Part shown: one piece after another, positions 1 to 12,990 of the stretch | How positions within the stretch are numbered: position 1 is the stretch's first letter | How the letters are laid out: the number at the start of each line of letters is the position of its first letter | Source of the DNA: Psettodes erumei | Lineage: Eukaryota; Chordata; Actinopteri; Pleuronectiformes; Psettodidae | Direction: 5' to 3' | Length of the DNA stretch: 64,000 nucleotides | Assembly: GCA_016785225.1 (NCBI GenBank) | Contig: JAFBJZ010000952.1 | Coordinates: 682,001-746,000, forward strand | The notes under the pieces: generated by a model | Told to the model about the DNA's origin: nothing | The model's input: only the letters and a program-made list of their open reading frames with translations | Database searches by the model: none | Translations under genes and position numbers: made by a program

Positions 1-199
1 AGCAGGAAATGCTAATATTGTTTCGTGTTTTAGTGTACAAAAGTTTGCGTGCGTGCTAAACCCAAAGTACAGCTGAGGCCTATGGGAATGTGAATATTAG
101 AAAAATGAGAATATCAGTTATGCAATATTTTGGTTATAAATGGAATGGACACATTGAAAATTCGACTTGACAATGAAAAAGGAATGCTCGTTCTTTCCA

Positions 200-499
200 T
201 TTATTATACTGCTTATCCCAGCTGATACTGGTGAGGGGCTTGCTACACCCCGGACAGGTCATCAGCTTATCACAGCTCTAATTTGTAGACACAAACAACT
301 ATTCATACTCAGACAGGCAATTTAGAGTCATCAGTCAATCTAACCTGCATGTGTTTGGTGGAGTTGGAGGAAGTTGGAGTGCCCGGAGAAAACCCATGCA
401 GGCACAGGGAGAACATGCAAACTCTACAGGTCTGAGGACCCAGTCCAACCAAGATTTCAACCAAGAGCCTTCTTGCAATGTCTCCAAACAATGCCACCT
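200..499 (-). mobile_element. V-SINE type SINE with 3' tail region, minus orientation
   Basis: Read on the minus strand it runs from ggtggcattgtttgg through gcaagaaggctcttggttg (tRNA-like head) to the conserved core (agtttgcatgttctccctg, gggttttctccgggcact, acatgcaggttagattga) and then gactctaaattg. It continues into the usual fish tail, where ctgtgataagctgatgacc and cccagctgat-like pieces are recognisable. The head is degraded. Short reading frames across this element are not genes. Confidence 0.75.
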
Positions 500-2125
500 G
501 AAATAACCAAAGTTATTCCAATGCATCTGTAGGGGAACATGTTGTGGTGACCCCCAACTTTGGGAACTCTATACTCTATGTGCAGTATGTCGCTGCAGGT
601 CTGTTTGATTCCATTCATCTACTTTGGCTTGGATTAAAAATTCATGTCATGTCATACCTTCCAAAATATGCATTGCAAAAAGTTCAAGGTTTCAGAGCTT
701 TGTAGTAATATTTTAAAACTTTTAGGATAGACAGACTATTATCATTAATAGTCTTGAGATATGGTTTCAGAAAGACTCATTCAGGGCTGTTGTTGAGGAG
801 CTGAGTCCAGGAAAAGCAAGGTGGGCAAGGAGAGGTGTGGTGCACATGGACTGTAAGTAGAGGGGATAGTGTATCATGAGCAGAGGAGGGTATAGGACAG
901 TAATGTGACACACTGAGTCAACAACAGAAAAAAATAGATGTATGAAAAAGAAGGGTAAATCGAGCTCAGACCTGATGAGTCAAACGGCAGAGAGAATGAT
1001 TAAAAGTGATGGCATCACCGTCCCCACCGCCCAGGGCTTCCTTGACCCCCCCGCCTCACCTCCCCTTCTTCCCCGCCCTGGTCCTCCCACTTTCCCACCC
1101 ACCCACTTTAAAGCAGACACCCCCAGCAGCACTTGGGAGGCTATTTTTTGCCACGCTTCACTAAATAAGGCCGTGGAGCATGGCTGCAGGGGTGGGTTGC
1201 TGGAAGGGTGCGTGGCTCTGGTTCTTACCTGGGTATAAAAACCCTTGGATGGTGGGGGTTTCCTCTGATCCCGCTGAACCTCTCGCTTGCTCCCCCTCCC
1301 CCTAAATGTGTTCCCGTTTGAACTTGTTTTCGTCTATTTTTGACACTCCAACTGAAAAAACCAAAAATCGATGTACAAATGCAGCCTGTGAGCGGTGTCA
1401 GTTGACCTTTTATCCGAGAACCTTTTTTTCATTACAACCATTTAATCTCTAATTGCTAAATTTTTCGTAGTCTCTCTTTTATTTCCCTTTTTGGAGGAAC
1501 CATTTTCACCAACTGCTGGACGAGATATCAAGAAAGTGACTAAGTGGAATATGACGGCAAAAAGTCAAGAAAGACAGGAAAGAGTAAGAGATACTTCATG
1601 CTTTTCCTCTGTAACCTCCTTTTTTCCTGTTACTGTCTTTAATTCCCCTGTCCTTCTCTTCCTTCATACCCTCTATTTGATTTTATTCTTTAATTTACAT
1701 GATTTTTCTTTTTTTTCCTCTCTCCCACTGTCACGCCTCACTCACTCTTTCTTTCTCTCAACCCCTCCCTCCCTGCGTCCCTCTTCCTGATTTGTCCTTC
1801 AGCTCTGTCAGCACTCACTATCTCGCTCCATCTCCTTCTCTGGCAGTCTGATCAGCTGTCTTCCTTCTAACTTTACATGGCCCGGTGTGGTGTGGAGGGA
1901 CGGGCAGCTGCTGGCTGACGCATTTCATTGCCCAGTCATCACTTCAAATCGAATCTTCTTAAACCTCTGTGATTTTTTTTATCTTTAAATGTCCACTGTT
2001 TTTGCTCTCTTTTCTATCTGCACTGGTTGCTGTGGGTTTTTTTTTGCTCTTTCTTGGTCAGCCTATTTTTCCCCTCCTCCTTCCTCCCCATATCCAGAGA
2101 GAGAGAGGCAATGCAAGTCCCGTGA

Positions 2126-2158
2126 CCCCCCCCCACACACACACACACACACACACAC
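2126..2158. repeat. C-run and (CA)n microsatellite
   Basis: Eight C's then (CA)n. A CTCCTC-rich pyrimidine tract follows to about 2220. Confidence 0.9.
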
Positions 2159-4718
2159 TTCGCTCCTCTCTTCTCTTTTCACTCCTCCTCTCCTCCTCCT
2201 CCTCCTCTTTTCCTCTCCGCATCCTTAAACTCTCCATCGCTGATTCAGCTCTCAGGGAGGAGAGAGACTGCCTGCAGCGACTGCTTCCCTCCGCATGGGC
2301 CACCATCCCTATCTGGATCACCTCTGCTACGGTAGGTGTGGAAGTGAGCCCGTGTGTGATGTTTGTAAAATAAGTGTTTTTTCTGAGCGTGCTAACTCAC
2401 TGCATACATTTGTAAATGTGTACGTGTTTCTGTATGTGTGTCAGTGTGCTTTGTCCGGGCCATATTCACACATACAGAACAGGTTTTTTTTCATTCATTG
2501 CTCTTTAGGAAAGCAGAGAGTTAGGGAGTGAGAGGTGTTCCTCTTATTTATCACCCCACTCCTTGTTAGAGCTGAGAAAGCAACGCAGCTGCAGCTTGTG
2601 ATTCATATACTTAAAAAAAACATCTCCATGCATTCATACGAGGTTAAAAGGTCAAGGCTTACCTCTGAGGTGGTACACTCACTGTGGTACTTACCATGTT
2701 TTCTGATCAGTCAGTTCAACTGTATTGATATTTAGTGGAAGCTGTTTTGAATATAAAAAAGTTACTTACAGCAAACTATGCAACATTTCTCTGTATGAAG
2801 AACTGATTTACGCCATGCTTGAGTGCAGGTTTGGTGCCAACTTCCTACGTAGATACTGAATTTATTTGAATTTAAGAATGTATGAACATACACTACACAA
2901 CACAGATATGTACTTGTCATGAAACATGAGACTCCATATCCTCATTCTTTCAAAATCTACATGACGTAATTTGCTTTTATAATAATTTTTCCACAACAGC
3001 ACCACAGCATTTATTTTTCAGAAGCAGTTCTGTATTTATTTTGTAAATATGACTTTGTAAATATTGTGTTGCCTTTCAGGCAGAGAATGTACTCTAAAAA
3101 GTCAAATCTTTGCACGTGGCAGCAGCAGAACATGGTGTAGAAGGATGTGGTGTTAAAGCGGCAATGTCCTGCTGTGTGGTACTATATTTGAATGCAGGAC
3201 AGGTGAGGTCTATCAGTCGAAATGCTACACGAGTATGTTCTAATGTGCCCTGGTGTTAAGCTCAGCGTCCGCGCGGCCTCCCAGTGGGGCCTCAGCTCTA
3301 TCTATAGACCGACACACACACATGTGACACTCTGTGGAGAGAGAGAGTGAGAGGGAGAGGTTTAAAGTGGAAGCAAGCTTCTAAAAGTATCGTGCATATG
3401 CTCCCATCCCTCTGCCTCTGTGTCTCTCTCTCACTTGCTCTCTTGCTGTCCAGGCTAATTTTACCCAGTTAGCGGATACCAGGGAGATCAGCGGTGGTCA
3501 GCTGTCTGTCAAGCGTCCGAAACCCTGACAGCCTTCGTGGTGAATTGCTAGAGGTGGCGAGGTGTTGGGTGTCCCAGCCCAGCCCTATATATGAGACAGC
3601 CTACATGGTTGTAGCAGTTTATAGCAGACATGCAGCTGTTTGAAGAGAATCTGTCTATCTTTCTATCCAGCTTTGCAGTCTCCCAGTGGGTGTGAAACTT
3701 TGCTTTACATGGCGGCAGCATAACTGCAGAAACTATGAATGTTAAGAGGATGGGGTTTTTTAAAAGGAAGGAACACTGTTCCCTGTTTCTAACTGTTACT
3801 GGGATGAAAAATACCTTTCTTTACTGAACACTACTGTTAGCATTACAGAAGTCATGCTGGACAGTGGTAGATTCCATTCATTTCCTGCAAAACTGTGTAT
3901 CAGTGCAATGCTGGTGCATATTACATACCGCTCTTATCTTGCAATATATGGCAGTTGTCTATTTCTCTGTGGAGAATTTTAATTCCTGCCTGGAATACTG
4001 TGATGATGCTGGCATACAGGCCAGAGTGGGTAGTGAGTTTAATTCTTTGTAATGTGTCTGCGTCTGGCGCTGGGCTGGAGTGTGTCTGCTCATTCCCATG
4101 TGTGCACATGTGTGCAAAGCCCTGCTGCTGATTTACAAAACCTTGGTTCCATCGCTGGGAGAGAAAAGAGGGGAGGAATGAGAAAGAGAGAGTGAGAGAG
4201 GAAGAGAGAGGAGAAGACGAGTGTGATTTATGGAAGAGACTTTTAGTTTAATTACTGGGCGGGCAGGGCTGATGTGCGCAGCCCCCATGGCACTGGTTAC
4301 ACAGTGGTAGGAACACACAAAGGGCCCGGATGACATACTCACATAGGTCTTGCAGATGCAGCTGATACACTCAGACACAAGAGTCAAATTACATTGTATG
4401 GAAAAGCAATATACAGTACCTGTGCAGTGTACACATGTGGATACGCACAAACACATGTGGATAAAATATTCACATGTAGAAAAATGTATCTTTTTGTCCA
4501 TTGCATGCAAGAAAACCAATATAAATAGTTGTGCAGAGATGATTGTGCTGAGTTCATCACAACAGTTCAGCCTCAACAGAAGCTTTCATGGAGATTTGAT
4601 TAGATGTAATTGTCATTCAAGGTGAAAGGTTGACAGCCAAAGACAAAAGAAAGACTTCCTGATGTTGCAGTTTGGCAGTATGTGTCGAGGAGTAGTGCAT
4701 GCTGGGGTGTCAACCTTG

Positions 4719-4733
4719 CCCCCCCCCCCCCCC
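4719..4733. repeat. Poly-C run
   Basis: Fifteen consecutive C's. Confidence 0.9.
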
Positions 4734-5470
4734 AACATCTGAATCTCAGTTTTTCCTCAATATCATAACTGGCCTCATATTAGAAATATGAATATTTGAA
4801 GGGGTTGGAAAATTGTGTCATAGTAACAGCTTTTCATCTGTTATTCAAACACAGCTGCACAAAGACAAACACACACACATTCCCAATAACCCGTACATGC
4901 TTCCTGCTGCTCCCACCATAGGTTTTCTTAACGCCTCTCTCACAGCCTTCATTAGATGCCTGACGTTAGCAATGGTTCAATTCATTAAAAGCACGACTCA
5001 GCCTTTGTGCATTTGCCTATAAATTGGTATTGATCTCTGAGAGGACAGGATGGGAGGAGGAGGGGAGGACGGGAGACAGCGGATGAGGGTGGGTAGGTGT
5101 GTGTAACTGTGTGTGTGTGTGGGGGGGGTTAGCTTGTGGATCAGGGACTGAGGCTAATGGGAGGGGGCAGAGGGTCTCAGATGAATGGAGTTCACTCAAG
5201 CAACAAGGGCAATTGAAGACGCATACAGTATAAACACTCCACATCCACGCACAAGCTGCGCAGGCTGATATACATTTACAGACTGACAGATATGCACAGT
5301 AGGTCACACACACACACCATATAGTGACAGTCCTTTAGTCTACTCTGGCTGCTTTCCCCCAAACCTGTCCTCGCGCTACGCCACATATGCCATTCAACCT
5401 CATCATCACTGCCGTCTGCTCAGCATGGAACTGTAACACTACTGTAGTTTGACTGAAAGGGAAGTAGCAG

Positions 5471-5527
5471 GGTGAGAGAGAGTGTGAGTGAGTGAGTGAG
5501 TGAGTGAGAGAGAGAGAGAGAGAGAGT
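5471..5527. repeat. (GTGA)n / (GA)n microsatellite
   Basis: A gagtgagtgag tract passing into a pure GA run, just before a TATATAG box at about 5534. Confidence 0.85.
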
Positions 5528-5645
5528 ACATGCTATATAGAGGGGAGTGGGCAGTCAAGAGGAGACTGCATAGCATGGTAGCCTATAGACTGCATGGGAC
5601 AGTCTGTGTGTGAGAGAAAGACAGGAGAGGAGATGAAAGGCACCA

Positions 5646-5672
5646 TGGGGGTGGGGGGTGGGGGGGGGGGGG
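5646..5672. repeat. Poly-G tract
   Basis: G-rich stretch ending in 13 consecutive G's; a possible G-quadruplex-forming sequence. Confidence 0.85.
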
Positions 5673-5792
5673 TTTGCTCTCAGTGGTGTGGGACCAGGGG
5701 GACCAGCGGCTGTGTGCCGGACTAAAAGTTTTCAGGAAGAGAGAAAGATTAAGGAAAGGAGAGGGAGAGAGAGGATCAGAGTGAGGATGTTG

Positions 5793-5795
<3 letters not shown>

Positions 5796-5835
<40 letters not shown>
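5796..5835. repeat. (AG)n microsatellite
   Basis: Twenty AG units within the possible 5' UTR exon that ends at 6040. Confidence 0.95.
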
Positions 5836-5842
<7 letters not shown>

Positions 5843-6040
5843 CTGCAGAGGCAGCACCTGGGACACAGTCTGAGAGAAGAGAGAGCGAAGCACTTCTTCC
5901 CGGTCTCCTTTTCTTCGCTGCTCTCGCTTTATTGCTTCTCTTCTTTGGTGCATCGGCCCAGCTGAAGCAGGGGAGGAGGGTGTGGAGGAGGAGGGGGAGT
6001 TGGGTGAGGGGGGAGATCTCGAGCCAACATCTGCCCATAG

Positions 6041-9000
6041 GTAAGTGCAACATCTCCCTCATTTCCCTTCACCCCCTCCACATTCCCCCGCCCTCACTCC
6101 ACTGCTGCAGCTGAACCTCTGAGCGTGACACTCAAGGTGAATCGCATGCTGGGTGTCTGAGAAACCACTTCATAATGTACAGCGTGTCACCAGAATGTGT
6201 AGTTATGCTGTAGTATTGCAGTTTCAAAGAAAATGTGTTCTTTATGGTGGTGGTGGGGTAATTCTAATATTTCCAGTATTATGAAGGAAATCTGACTTTT
6301 AAAAGTGGCACTTCCTCTTGGTGACGAAGTGTTTCTGAGTAAAAGCGAGCGGGGTGTAAATTTGTCTTCCATCATTCTGTGATGTGGTGAAATTTTTTAA
6401 AATACGGTTTTAAATGTTAAAATCTGTTTCTTCTTGAAGGTTTAATGAGCTTCGGTCAAGACCTGCGTGACGGGTCAGCGAGAACATGCGCGGACATTTT
6501 TAAAGCAATGAGAAAAGTTGTTCAAGCACAAGAAGACGCTTTTTGTTGTGTGTATATGAGTGAACTTGTGTTTTTTAAATTATCCTTGAGATTGTATACG
6601 TGTGTTTACCTATATGTGGGACCTTAATCTTCCGCGTATGTTATTGATGGCCAGAGGGATCCTTTATCTGGTGCGGTGGGGGATCAGAGGGAGGTTAGGT
6701 GTTTGATGGTGGTTGTGTGGACCGTTGTGAGTGTTGGGTGTAATTTGGGGGAGGTGGAGAAGCTGGGATGAAGCAGGATAGAGGGCGGGTTTGTGTGAGC
6801 ATGTGGAGGGGGGGGCCTGATGCGCCACCAAGGACAGTGGCCGGCTTGGGGGACATACTTCTTTATATGCCCATATGAACAAGAGCAACTATGGAATGTA
6901 AAGAAGTATGTATCCCAGGTTGGGAAAAATGACAGCGCCGCATCTGAGTGAATATCACACATTTAAACTTAGCTGGGGTCTGCAAACTGAATCTACCACA
7001 TGGAAACTCATTTGAGAAGATGTTCTGTGGGTTTGATTTCCATACGCCGGTCCCACATATTCTATATATGCACGGTTTATGTGCAGCATGTGTGCACACA
7101 TTTTTTTTGCCCTGATGTGGCCCAGTTGAGTCCAGTCAGCTTCGGTGCTGCAGGAAGATGCATACAGTAGAAATCTGTAGATGCAGCTGCGACTCCAGTC
7201 AGCAGTTTCCACTTGCCCGCAATAGATTTTTTGGATATCTCTTTCACCATGTTCTTTCGAGATTGTCTGCGGAAAAGCGGATGTATTTTTTTCTGCACTG
7301 TGATGGCTAATGGAAATGATTTCAAGAGCACCTCCCGCCCTCTTCGGAATTCTCTTTTGTTGTTGTCATTATCCAGTTTTTTGGATTGGATAGCGTGAAT
7401 TCAATAATGCTACAGAAATGCACACACTCCACAAACATATGCAGGCCACAGACGGACAGAAGTTTCCAGTAAATGGTGCAGTGATTAAATGCTTGCTAAT
7501 GGATAGCGTGGTCCGAGAGGATGGTCAGAGAGAGGAAGGAAAGGAGACTGGCCGCGGGGCTATCGGACAGATTACTAGACTCAGACGCCTGTCTGCAGTC
7601 GCACTGTCTGGATCTGGGATCAACTTGTTGGCCCAGTCCATGAACGCTTCATATTCAACCTAAAAGTTTTGATCTACAAAACTGGGGGCCTGTGAAGAAA
7701 TAAAAATATGGCCATCTGTAGCGCTAATTTCGATTTCTGATGAGATCCCGCGCTGTGTTCTGGGGAAAGTGTTCTGGCGTTATAGCTCAAAGAGGGGAGA
7801 GCGGCAGGAAAGCAGGAAGCGAGAATGAGAAAATGACTTACGATGACGCTTCTGAGTCAAAGCCACAATGTCAGGCTACATGATATCTGTGTCAGATGTG
7901 CTGAGCCAGCAGGACACACAGGTGTCACTTTTTTTTCCTTTTTACTTTTTTACCAGACTTTGGCGTGATAATTCTTTAGCTCCGATGAAGTATATACAGG
8001 ACGTACATGTGTGCTGGAACAATGACTAAACTGGGTGTGGTTTGGGAGCAGGTATAAGAATCGTGTCAGGTTTTAGCGTATGCATTTTGGCCTACTTTGT
8101 ATATAAATACTGTATGTGACCTAGTTAGGGTTTACCTGTCCCTGTTTAGGTGTTATTTGGGCCACTTTCAGTGCAGTAATTTGGCCCTGATCAGGTGTGC
8201 ACCCAGGGGGTGCTCTGCCTGTGTGGGAGCTGCTGCCCTGACAGAGATCTGCAGCTGGATTACATTTCCTGCCAATCTTATTGTATGAGAGAGAAAAAAA
8301 TGTTAACTGGGGACCATAAACAAGAAGAAGTGCTTTGTGCCAAGAAGAATTGTTTTACATTATAATACACGCAGCCAGTATGTTTCGAAGCTAATTAACC
8401 ATCAATATGAGAGACAGCTCTAATCTTAAGCAGCCGCAGATGAAGAAGCCATTGAGATAAACTGGGTCTAAAAATGCGTGAAACACTCTTCAGCGGGGAA
8501 CACATTCATAAAGCCCCCCCCAATTCCAACCCCCCCCCCAAACATAAAGTGTGTGTTTGTAAGTACAAGTGTGCGATGTGTGTGCATGAGTGTTTTTTTT
8601 ATGTTGGAGGGATTTATTGCAGTGATTTGTAAGAAGCAGAAGGAAAGGTCGTTGTACTGTGGGAGAATCCAAAGAGAGAAGGGCACAGTGCTGAGGGTGA
8701 GAGAGGTGGAGGGGGCGAGGGGAGGGTGGTTGGGTTGGTGACAAAAGGGAAACGAGAGAGCAGCGCAGACTGAAGTGGGATCGGAGCGGAGGGAGTTGTC
8801 GGCGAGTGAGCATGTGAGATGAGGCGAGGCGAAAGAGGCAGGGAGAGAGAGGGAGACTGGATTGATGATGGTGTTCAGGGCTGGTGTGTGTATGGGTATA
8901 TGTGTGTGCATATGTTCGGGTGGGGGGTATACGAGGGGGTGGGTGGGTATTGTTCTGTCACTTTGCCTGTGTCAGCAGGTGGAAGCTCTCATCAGGACAT

Positions 9001-9126
9001 TAAATATGCAACAATGCTGACTGCGGCACCGTGCTGAGACAGCCAAAGCCGGACGACTGGGGGGGCCCCACTAAAAGTAAACCAGCGGCACCGTTCCATT
9101 CCACGCTAGACAGCCATCCATCCACA

Positions 9127-9169
<43 letters not shown>

Positions 9170-11439
9170 TCAGAGACCTCCAGCTTCTTCTTGGGGCTGC
9201 CCTGACCCTGTCTCCCTGCTCTCCTTGGCTGGTAGAGCTGGCTGACTTTACTGGCTGACTGACTGGCTGCTTGACTGCTTTCCCCATCTGGGAGTCCACA
9301 CAAGGGCAAAGGCAAAGCTAGTAATCCACGGGCCCAGTGAGGGATTAGCTGTAGTTACATACAGATCAGTCATGCGGAACATTGACTGTAACGACCAAAA
9401 AAAAACAAAAAAATAACCCAGGCCTCAGTGAACGTGGGATTTCATGCAAAATCTGCAGCACAGCTGACTGTACGTATGTGCGTGCGGTCGGTCTGCATTG
9501 ATAAAGCACAAGTCAGTCAAACTCACTGAATGATTTTAAATTCAGCCAAAAAACATCAAAGACTAGATGCATCAAACTCACATTTATGTATGGATGTGTG
9601 GATGTCCATGAGCCTCATTTCTGCTTGCACATTTCAGGCATAAATGGACGCAGAGACACCCTTAATCATATGTTTACACATCGATACTTCTGCCTGCACG
9701 AGAAAGGAAGTGACCGCTTCACTGCAGTTTTGTTGTGTTAGCGAAAGTCGATGTGACGCCCAGGCATCTGTCCTTACATACGATCACTGCGCACGGCTGT
9801 GGCTGTTTAATGCCCCCATATTAATGATTAACCACGTACCTGTGCCAGTGGTATTTCATTATCACTAAACATCAGAAAGGTAATTCATTATTTTCCTCAC
9901 ATTACTTGCATTAAAACATACTTTTCGAAGTGATGAGGATACGGAATAGAGTGGGAAATAATAATACCTGCAATGTAAGAAGAAATACTGACAAATGTGG
10001 ATAAAATTAAATATATATATGTTTTGTTGGCATTTTATAGATCACTATGTAGGCTGCCTATTCAAACATATTTTATAATTAGGTTTCATCTCTGTCCATA
10101 TTTCTGTCATATATCATTACATAACTCTTGAGCTGACGTTGTCACCACACATTCTGGCATCATAACTAACACTTTGTGTGTGGGATATAGCATTGTTTTT
10201 GTGAGATGTTAACAGAAGAAGTGTGTAGTTTGCAACAAGATTAGCAGCAAGAGTCAATGCGGCTGAACAGGCCAAAAAAAGAAAAGGGAGCCCCTGCAAC
10301 AAAAAGATACAGTTTGCACTGTGCCGAAACAATGGCGATGACTTAGTGCCAGAGAGAGAAAAAAATTTAAATAAATGCAAAATTAAGAAATTTGCTTGTT
10401 TAGTTTCATAATGAGAAAATAAACTGTGTGTATCCGTGGTGTTATTTTTACAGCAATATAACCACATAAAAATACAATGTTTATTGGAATAAATAGAATT
10501 TAAATAATGGCCCAGTTCCATGTGACTGCTTGTGTAGTAACAGAAAGAGAAACAGGGAAAAATGAGGCCTTTACAATTGTCATTTCTCCCTGACTGTGTG
10601 AGCATGTGCACCGTATACCTGCTCAACAGACAGAAGTTGTGTGCAGAAAGGAGGAATGAGACTGTAAAGTCAGGCTTTTTTATATGAAAGATAGGACTTT
10701 ATTGTGCAGATTTTTTTCCCTTTAAATCATGTTTACAGTAAGTGTGCATCGGCAGCAATCTGCAGAATATAATAGGGGTAAAGAGTAATGGAAGTTGAAA
10801 CAGATGTGGTGGAGTGGTAATGTATACATCGTCTCGCCCTGATACAAGGACACAGACACAGCCTATTATACCCCCATTCTATGTTTATGTCTCTAAAGTG
10901 AATCTCAGGGGGAATGCGCATCTGAACCCCCCAACCCCACCCGAAGTCATTCCTCAAACAATGGGCATGCACATAAAATACCTCTACAGATTCCGTCACA
11001 TGAACTGGTGTAATGTAAATTAAAGGTGTATATAGACACGCAAACACTCAGTGTATTGCAATGGAACAAATACATTATAAACTGTCCACACCAGCACTGC
11101 TGGCCATGGTATTGATTTATCCTCCTGTTTAGGTTCTTTTGTCTAACATGTACATATTATATGGATATAATGCATCTGTACCAAAAGAGGCGGCTCACTG
11201 ATGTGTTTCGCTTACTGTATGAGTGTTTTTTATCTGTAGCATCACCGATGAGCTGAAGCTAAAGTAAATGTGTAATTTCTTAGTATACACAGGCAAACAG
11301 CTCATGCACTCGGTCATTACAGGAGCCAGTGAAATTAGACACCGATGTGTGCAGTAGATGTGTCACTAAAATCATAGCAGACAAATGAGTCTCAACAAAA
11401 AGAAAAAAAAGACGGATGACGACAGATGAAAGAGAAGAT
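6041..11439. other. No gene seen
   Basis: Mostly unique sequence with CA and GA/GT tracts (8500-8950 is GT/GA-rich). Small complex, enhancer-like patches occur at about 8340-8470 and 9700-9870 (the latter with cccatattaatgattaacc). No ORF has recognisable homology. Confidence 0.5.
9129..9166. repeat. (CA)n microsatellite
   Basis: About 19 CA units. Confidence 0.95.
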
Positions 11440-11640
11440 AAGGACCTGATAATGAATGGCTTCAGAAAAATTACTCATAATTAAGGGCCTTAAAAGTCAA
11501 TTAGTTAATTGGCCTGCTATTTTAATGTGAGAATGATGGCGCATCAGTTTAAAGGGAAACTGAGAATCGATTGAGAAAACACACGGCATAATCAGAAACC
11601 AAATTACGATTTATCATTTAGCAATTAAGTCATACATTTT
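11440..11640. promoter_or_regulatory. Candidate conserved non-coding element
   Basis: AT-rich but complex sequence, dense in homeodomain cores (ttactcataattaagg, attagttaattggcc, gcaattaag) and free of repeats or ORFs. This texture is typical of vertebrate developmental enhancers. Conservation was not tested. Confidence 0.25.
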
Positions 11641-11690
11641 TTATGAGTGGGTCAGAGAGCCGAATCATCCTCCTCTTGACACACGTGCAC

Positions 11691-11693
<3 letters not shown>

Positions 11694-11727
<34 letters not shown>
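11694..11727. repeat. (AC)n microsatellite
   Basis: Seventeen AC units, lying inside a block that otherwise looks like conserved non-coding sequence. Confidence 0.95.
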
Positions 11728-11729
<2 letters not shown>

Positions 11730-11779
11730 TGTGCCTCCAAAAAGCCGATCCGTTCCTACGCCGGGACAGGGATCAATGT

Positions 11780-12270
11780 TGAGGTAATTTGTTTCGATCA
11801 ATTAAACAGACATCTGCTTGAATTAGACTCCAATAGACTGCAAAAGGCCCAACCCCTTCCCATTCGGCTCTGTATGTGTGTGTGTGCGTGCGTGCATTTG
11901 TGTGTCTTTTGTACGGACACAAATAGAGAGCACACACCAAAGCCACAAACAAATTGCTAAAAGGTGAAGAAGAATCTAACATCCCAACAGTGTGTAATTG
12001 ATTATAACAGTTGTAGGACACTGGCTGGATTTGTAAATTATTACATCACTTTATTTTCCTCATCTCCTCCTATTATGCATTTTACCAAAAGATGTACAGA
12101 CCCTAACATGCAATGCAGCGAGGAGAAACTTCACCACTGGAATGAGCAATGTCACGGGCAACTTCAGCATTTATTTATTGTTTATGTCGCACAGGAAATA
12201 AAAAAGAGAAAAAAAGAGGTAAAAGGCGGTTGTATTAGCCCGGGTCTAATTTAATGGTTCCCACTAGGGT
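11780..12270. promoter_or_regulatory. Candidate conserved non-coding element
   Basis: It contains aggtaatttgtttcgatcaa, cttgaattagactccaatag, aaattattacatcactttat and a near-palindrome around CCCGGG at 12239. No coding potential beyond chance frames. Confidence 0.22.
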
Positions 12271-12539
12271 TCTCTGTACATCAAGTGATGTTGCTGACAC
12301 CGGAGCCTGTCTATTGCTGAATGATATGAGGAGAGAGGGTCCGCTCCCTTCAAATGAACACACAGGATAATTGTTATGCAGTGAAGCTGTGAAGCAGAGG
12401 GAAGTAATTAAAGGAACAAGGGCACTGTGATGGTGGTGGACTGCATCCCCCTCCTCCACGTCCCCCACTGCTACAGCCCCCCGACCCCTGCTCGCTGAAG
12501 ATTACACAAAACACACACATTTGCACATGCAGGTTTCCC

Positions 12540-12990
12540 TTACATTGACACCCTCATAATTACTGCCAGGGTTTACAGTCATCCTAATATTGTAATTACG
12601 CTCTGTCTGCGTTTATAAGGTCATAACATTTACAATTTTACGACATGGTAATCGTCAGTTGAACAAAAAAATTACAAAAAGGCATTCCCTCTTCTAATTG
12701 TTTCTTTTGCTGTTTCTTCTTCACATATTGCCAGCTATCACTTGGCCCACAATAAACATCCCATTTGTTTAAATTAGTTAAAAATGCATTTGGGTTATTA
12801 AAGGATATACAGAATCTGTCCCAGGGCCTTTCATAATGCGGCCCCCACATCAGAGCACAGGCACCCGTCTCCTGCAGTGCATATTGCCTGGAGAGGCATC
12901 TCAGTGAAAATATATGGAGTTGAGTTTCAGTGATATGGTAAGGAGGCATAACTTCAAATATAATGCATTACTGGGCACATTGTTATTTCA
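12540..12990. promoter_or_regulatory. Candidate conserved non-coding element
   Basis: A long complex stretch with tcataattactgccagggtt, tgtaattacgctctgtctgc, tttaaattagttaaaaatgc and gcctttcataatgcggcccc. No repeats are seen. Confidence 0.28.

Larger units (their letters stand above)
516..5470. other. No gene seen
   Basis: It holds pyrimidine-rich tracts (1600-1800, 2080-2230), a TATAAAAA at 1234..1241 and a donor-like GCTACG|GTAGGT at 2331 preceded by an ATG at 2295 (12 codons, unrecognised). Otherwise unique AT-rich sequence and short GA tracts. Nothing here supports a gene firmly. Confidence 0.5.
5560..6040 (+). other. Possible non-coding first exon (5' UTR), plus strand
   Basis: The stretch ends at a near-perfect donor, CATAG|GTAAGTGC (exon end 6040). 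It is preceded by purine-rich, GA-repeat leader-like sequence and a TATATAG box about 25 bases before 5560. All frames are short or low in complexity. It could be the first exon of a plus-strand gene whose coding exons lie outside the window. The start is a guess from the TATA spacing. One donor-like match alone can occur by chance in 64 kb. Confidence 0.25.

Noticed and set aside
1234..1241. TATAAAAA box as a promoter
   Set aside because: No credible exon or coding sequence follows; such a motif is common in AT-rich DNA.
2295..2331. Short coding first exon starting at ATG 2295
   Set aside because: Only 12 codons before a donor-like site and the peptide is not recognised; too weak to annotate.
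5583..6062. 159-codon minus-strand frame
   Set aside because: It is made largely of the GA microsatellite read as (LS)n; not a protein.
10117..10626. 169-codon minus-strand frame
   Set aside because: No recognisable domain, and AT-rich sequence can keep such a frame open by chance.
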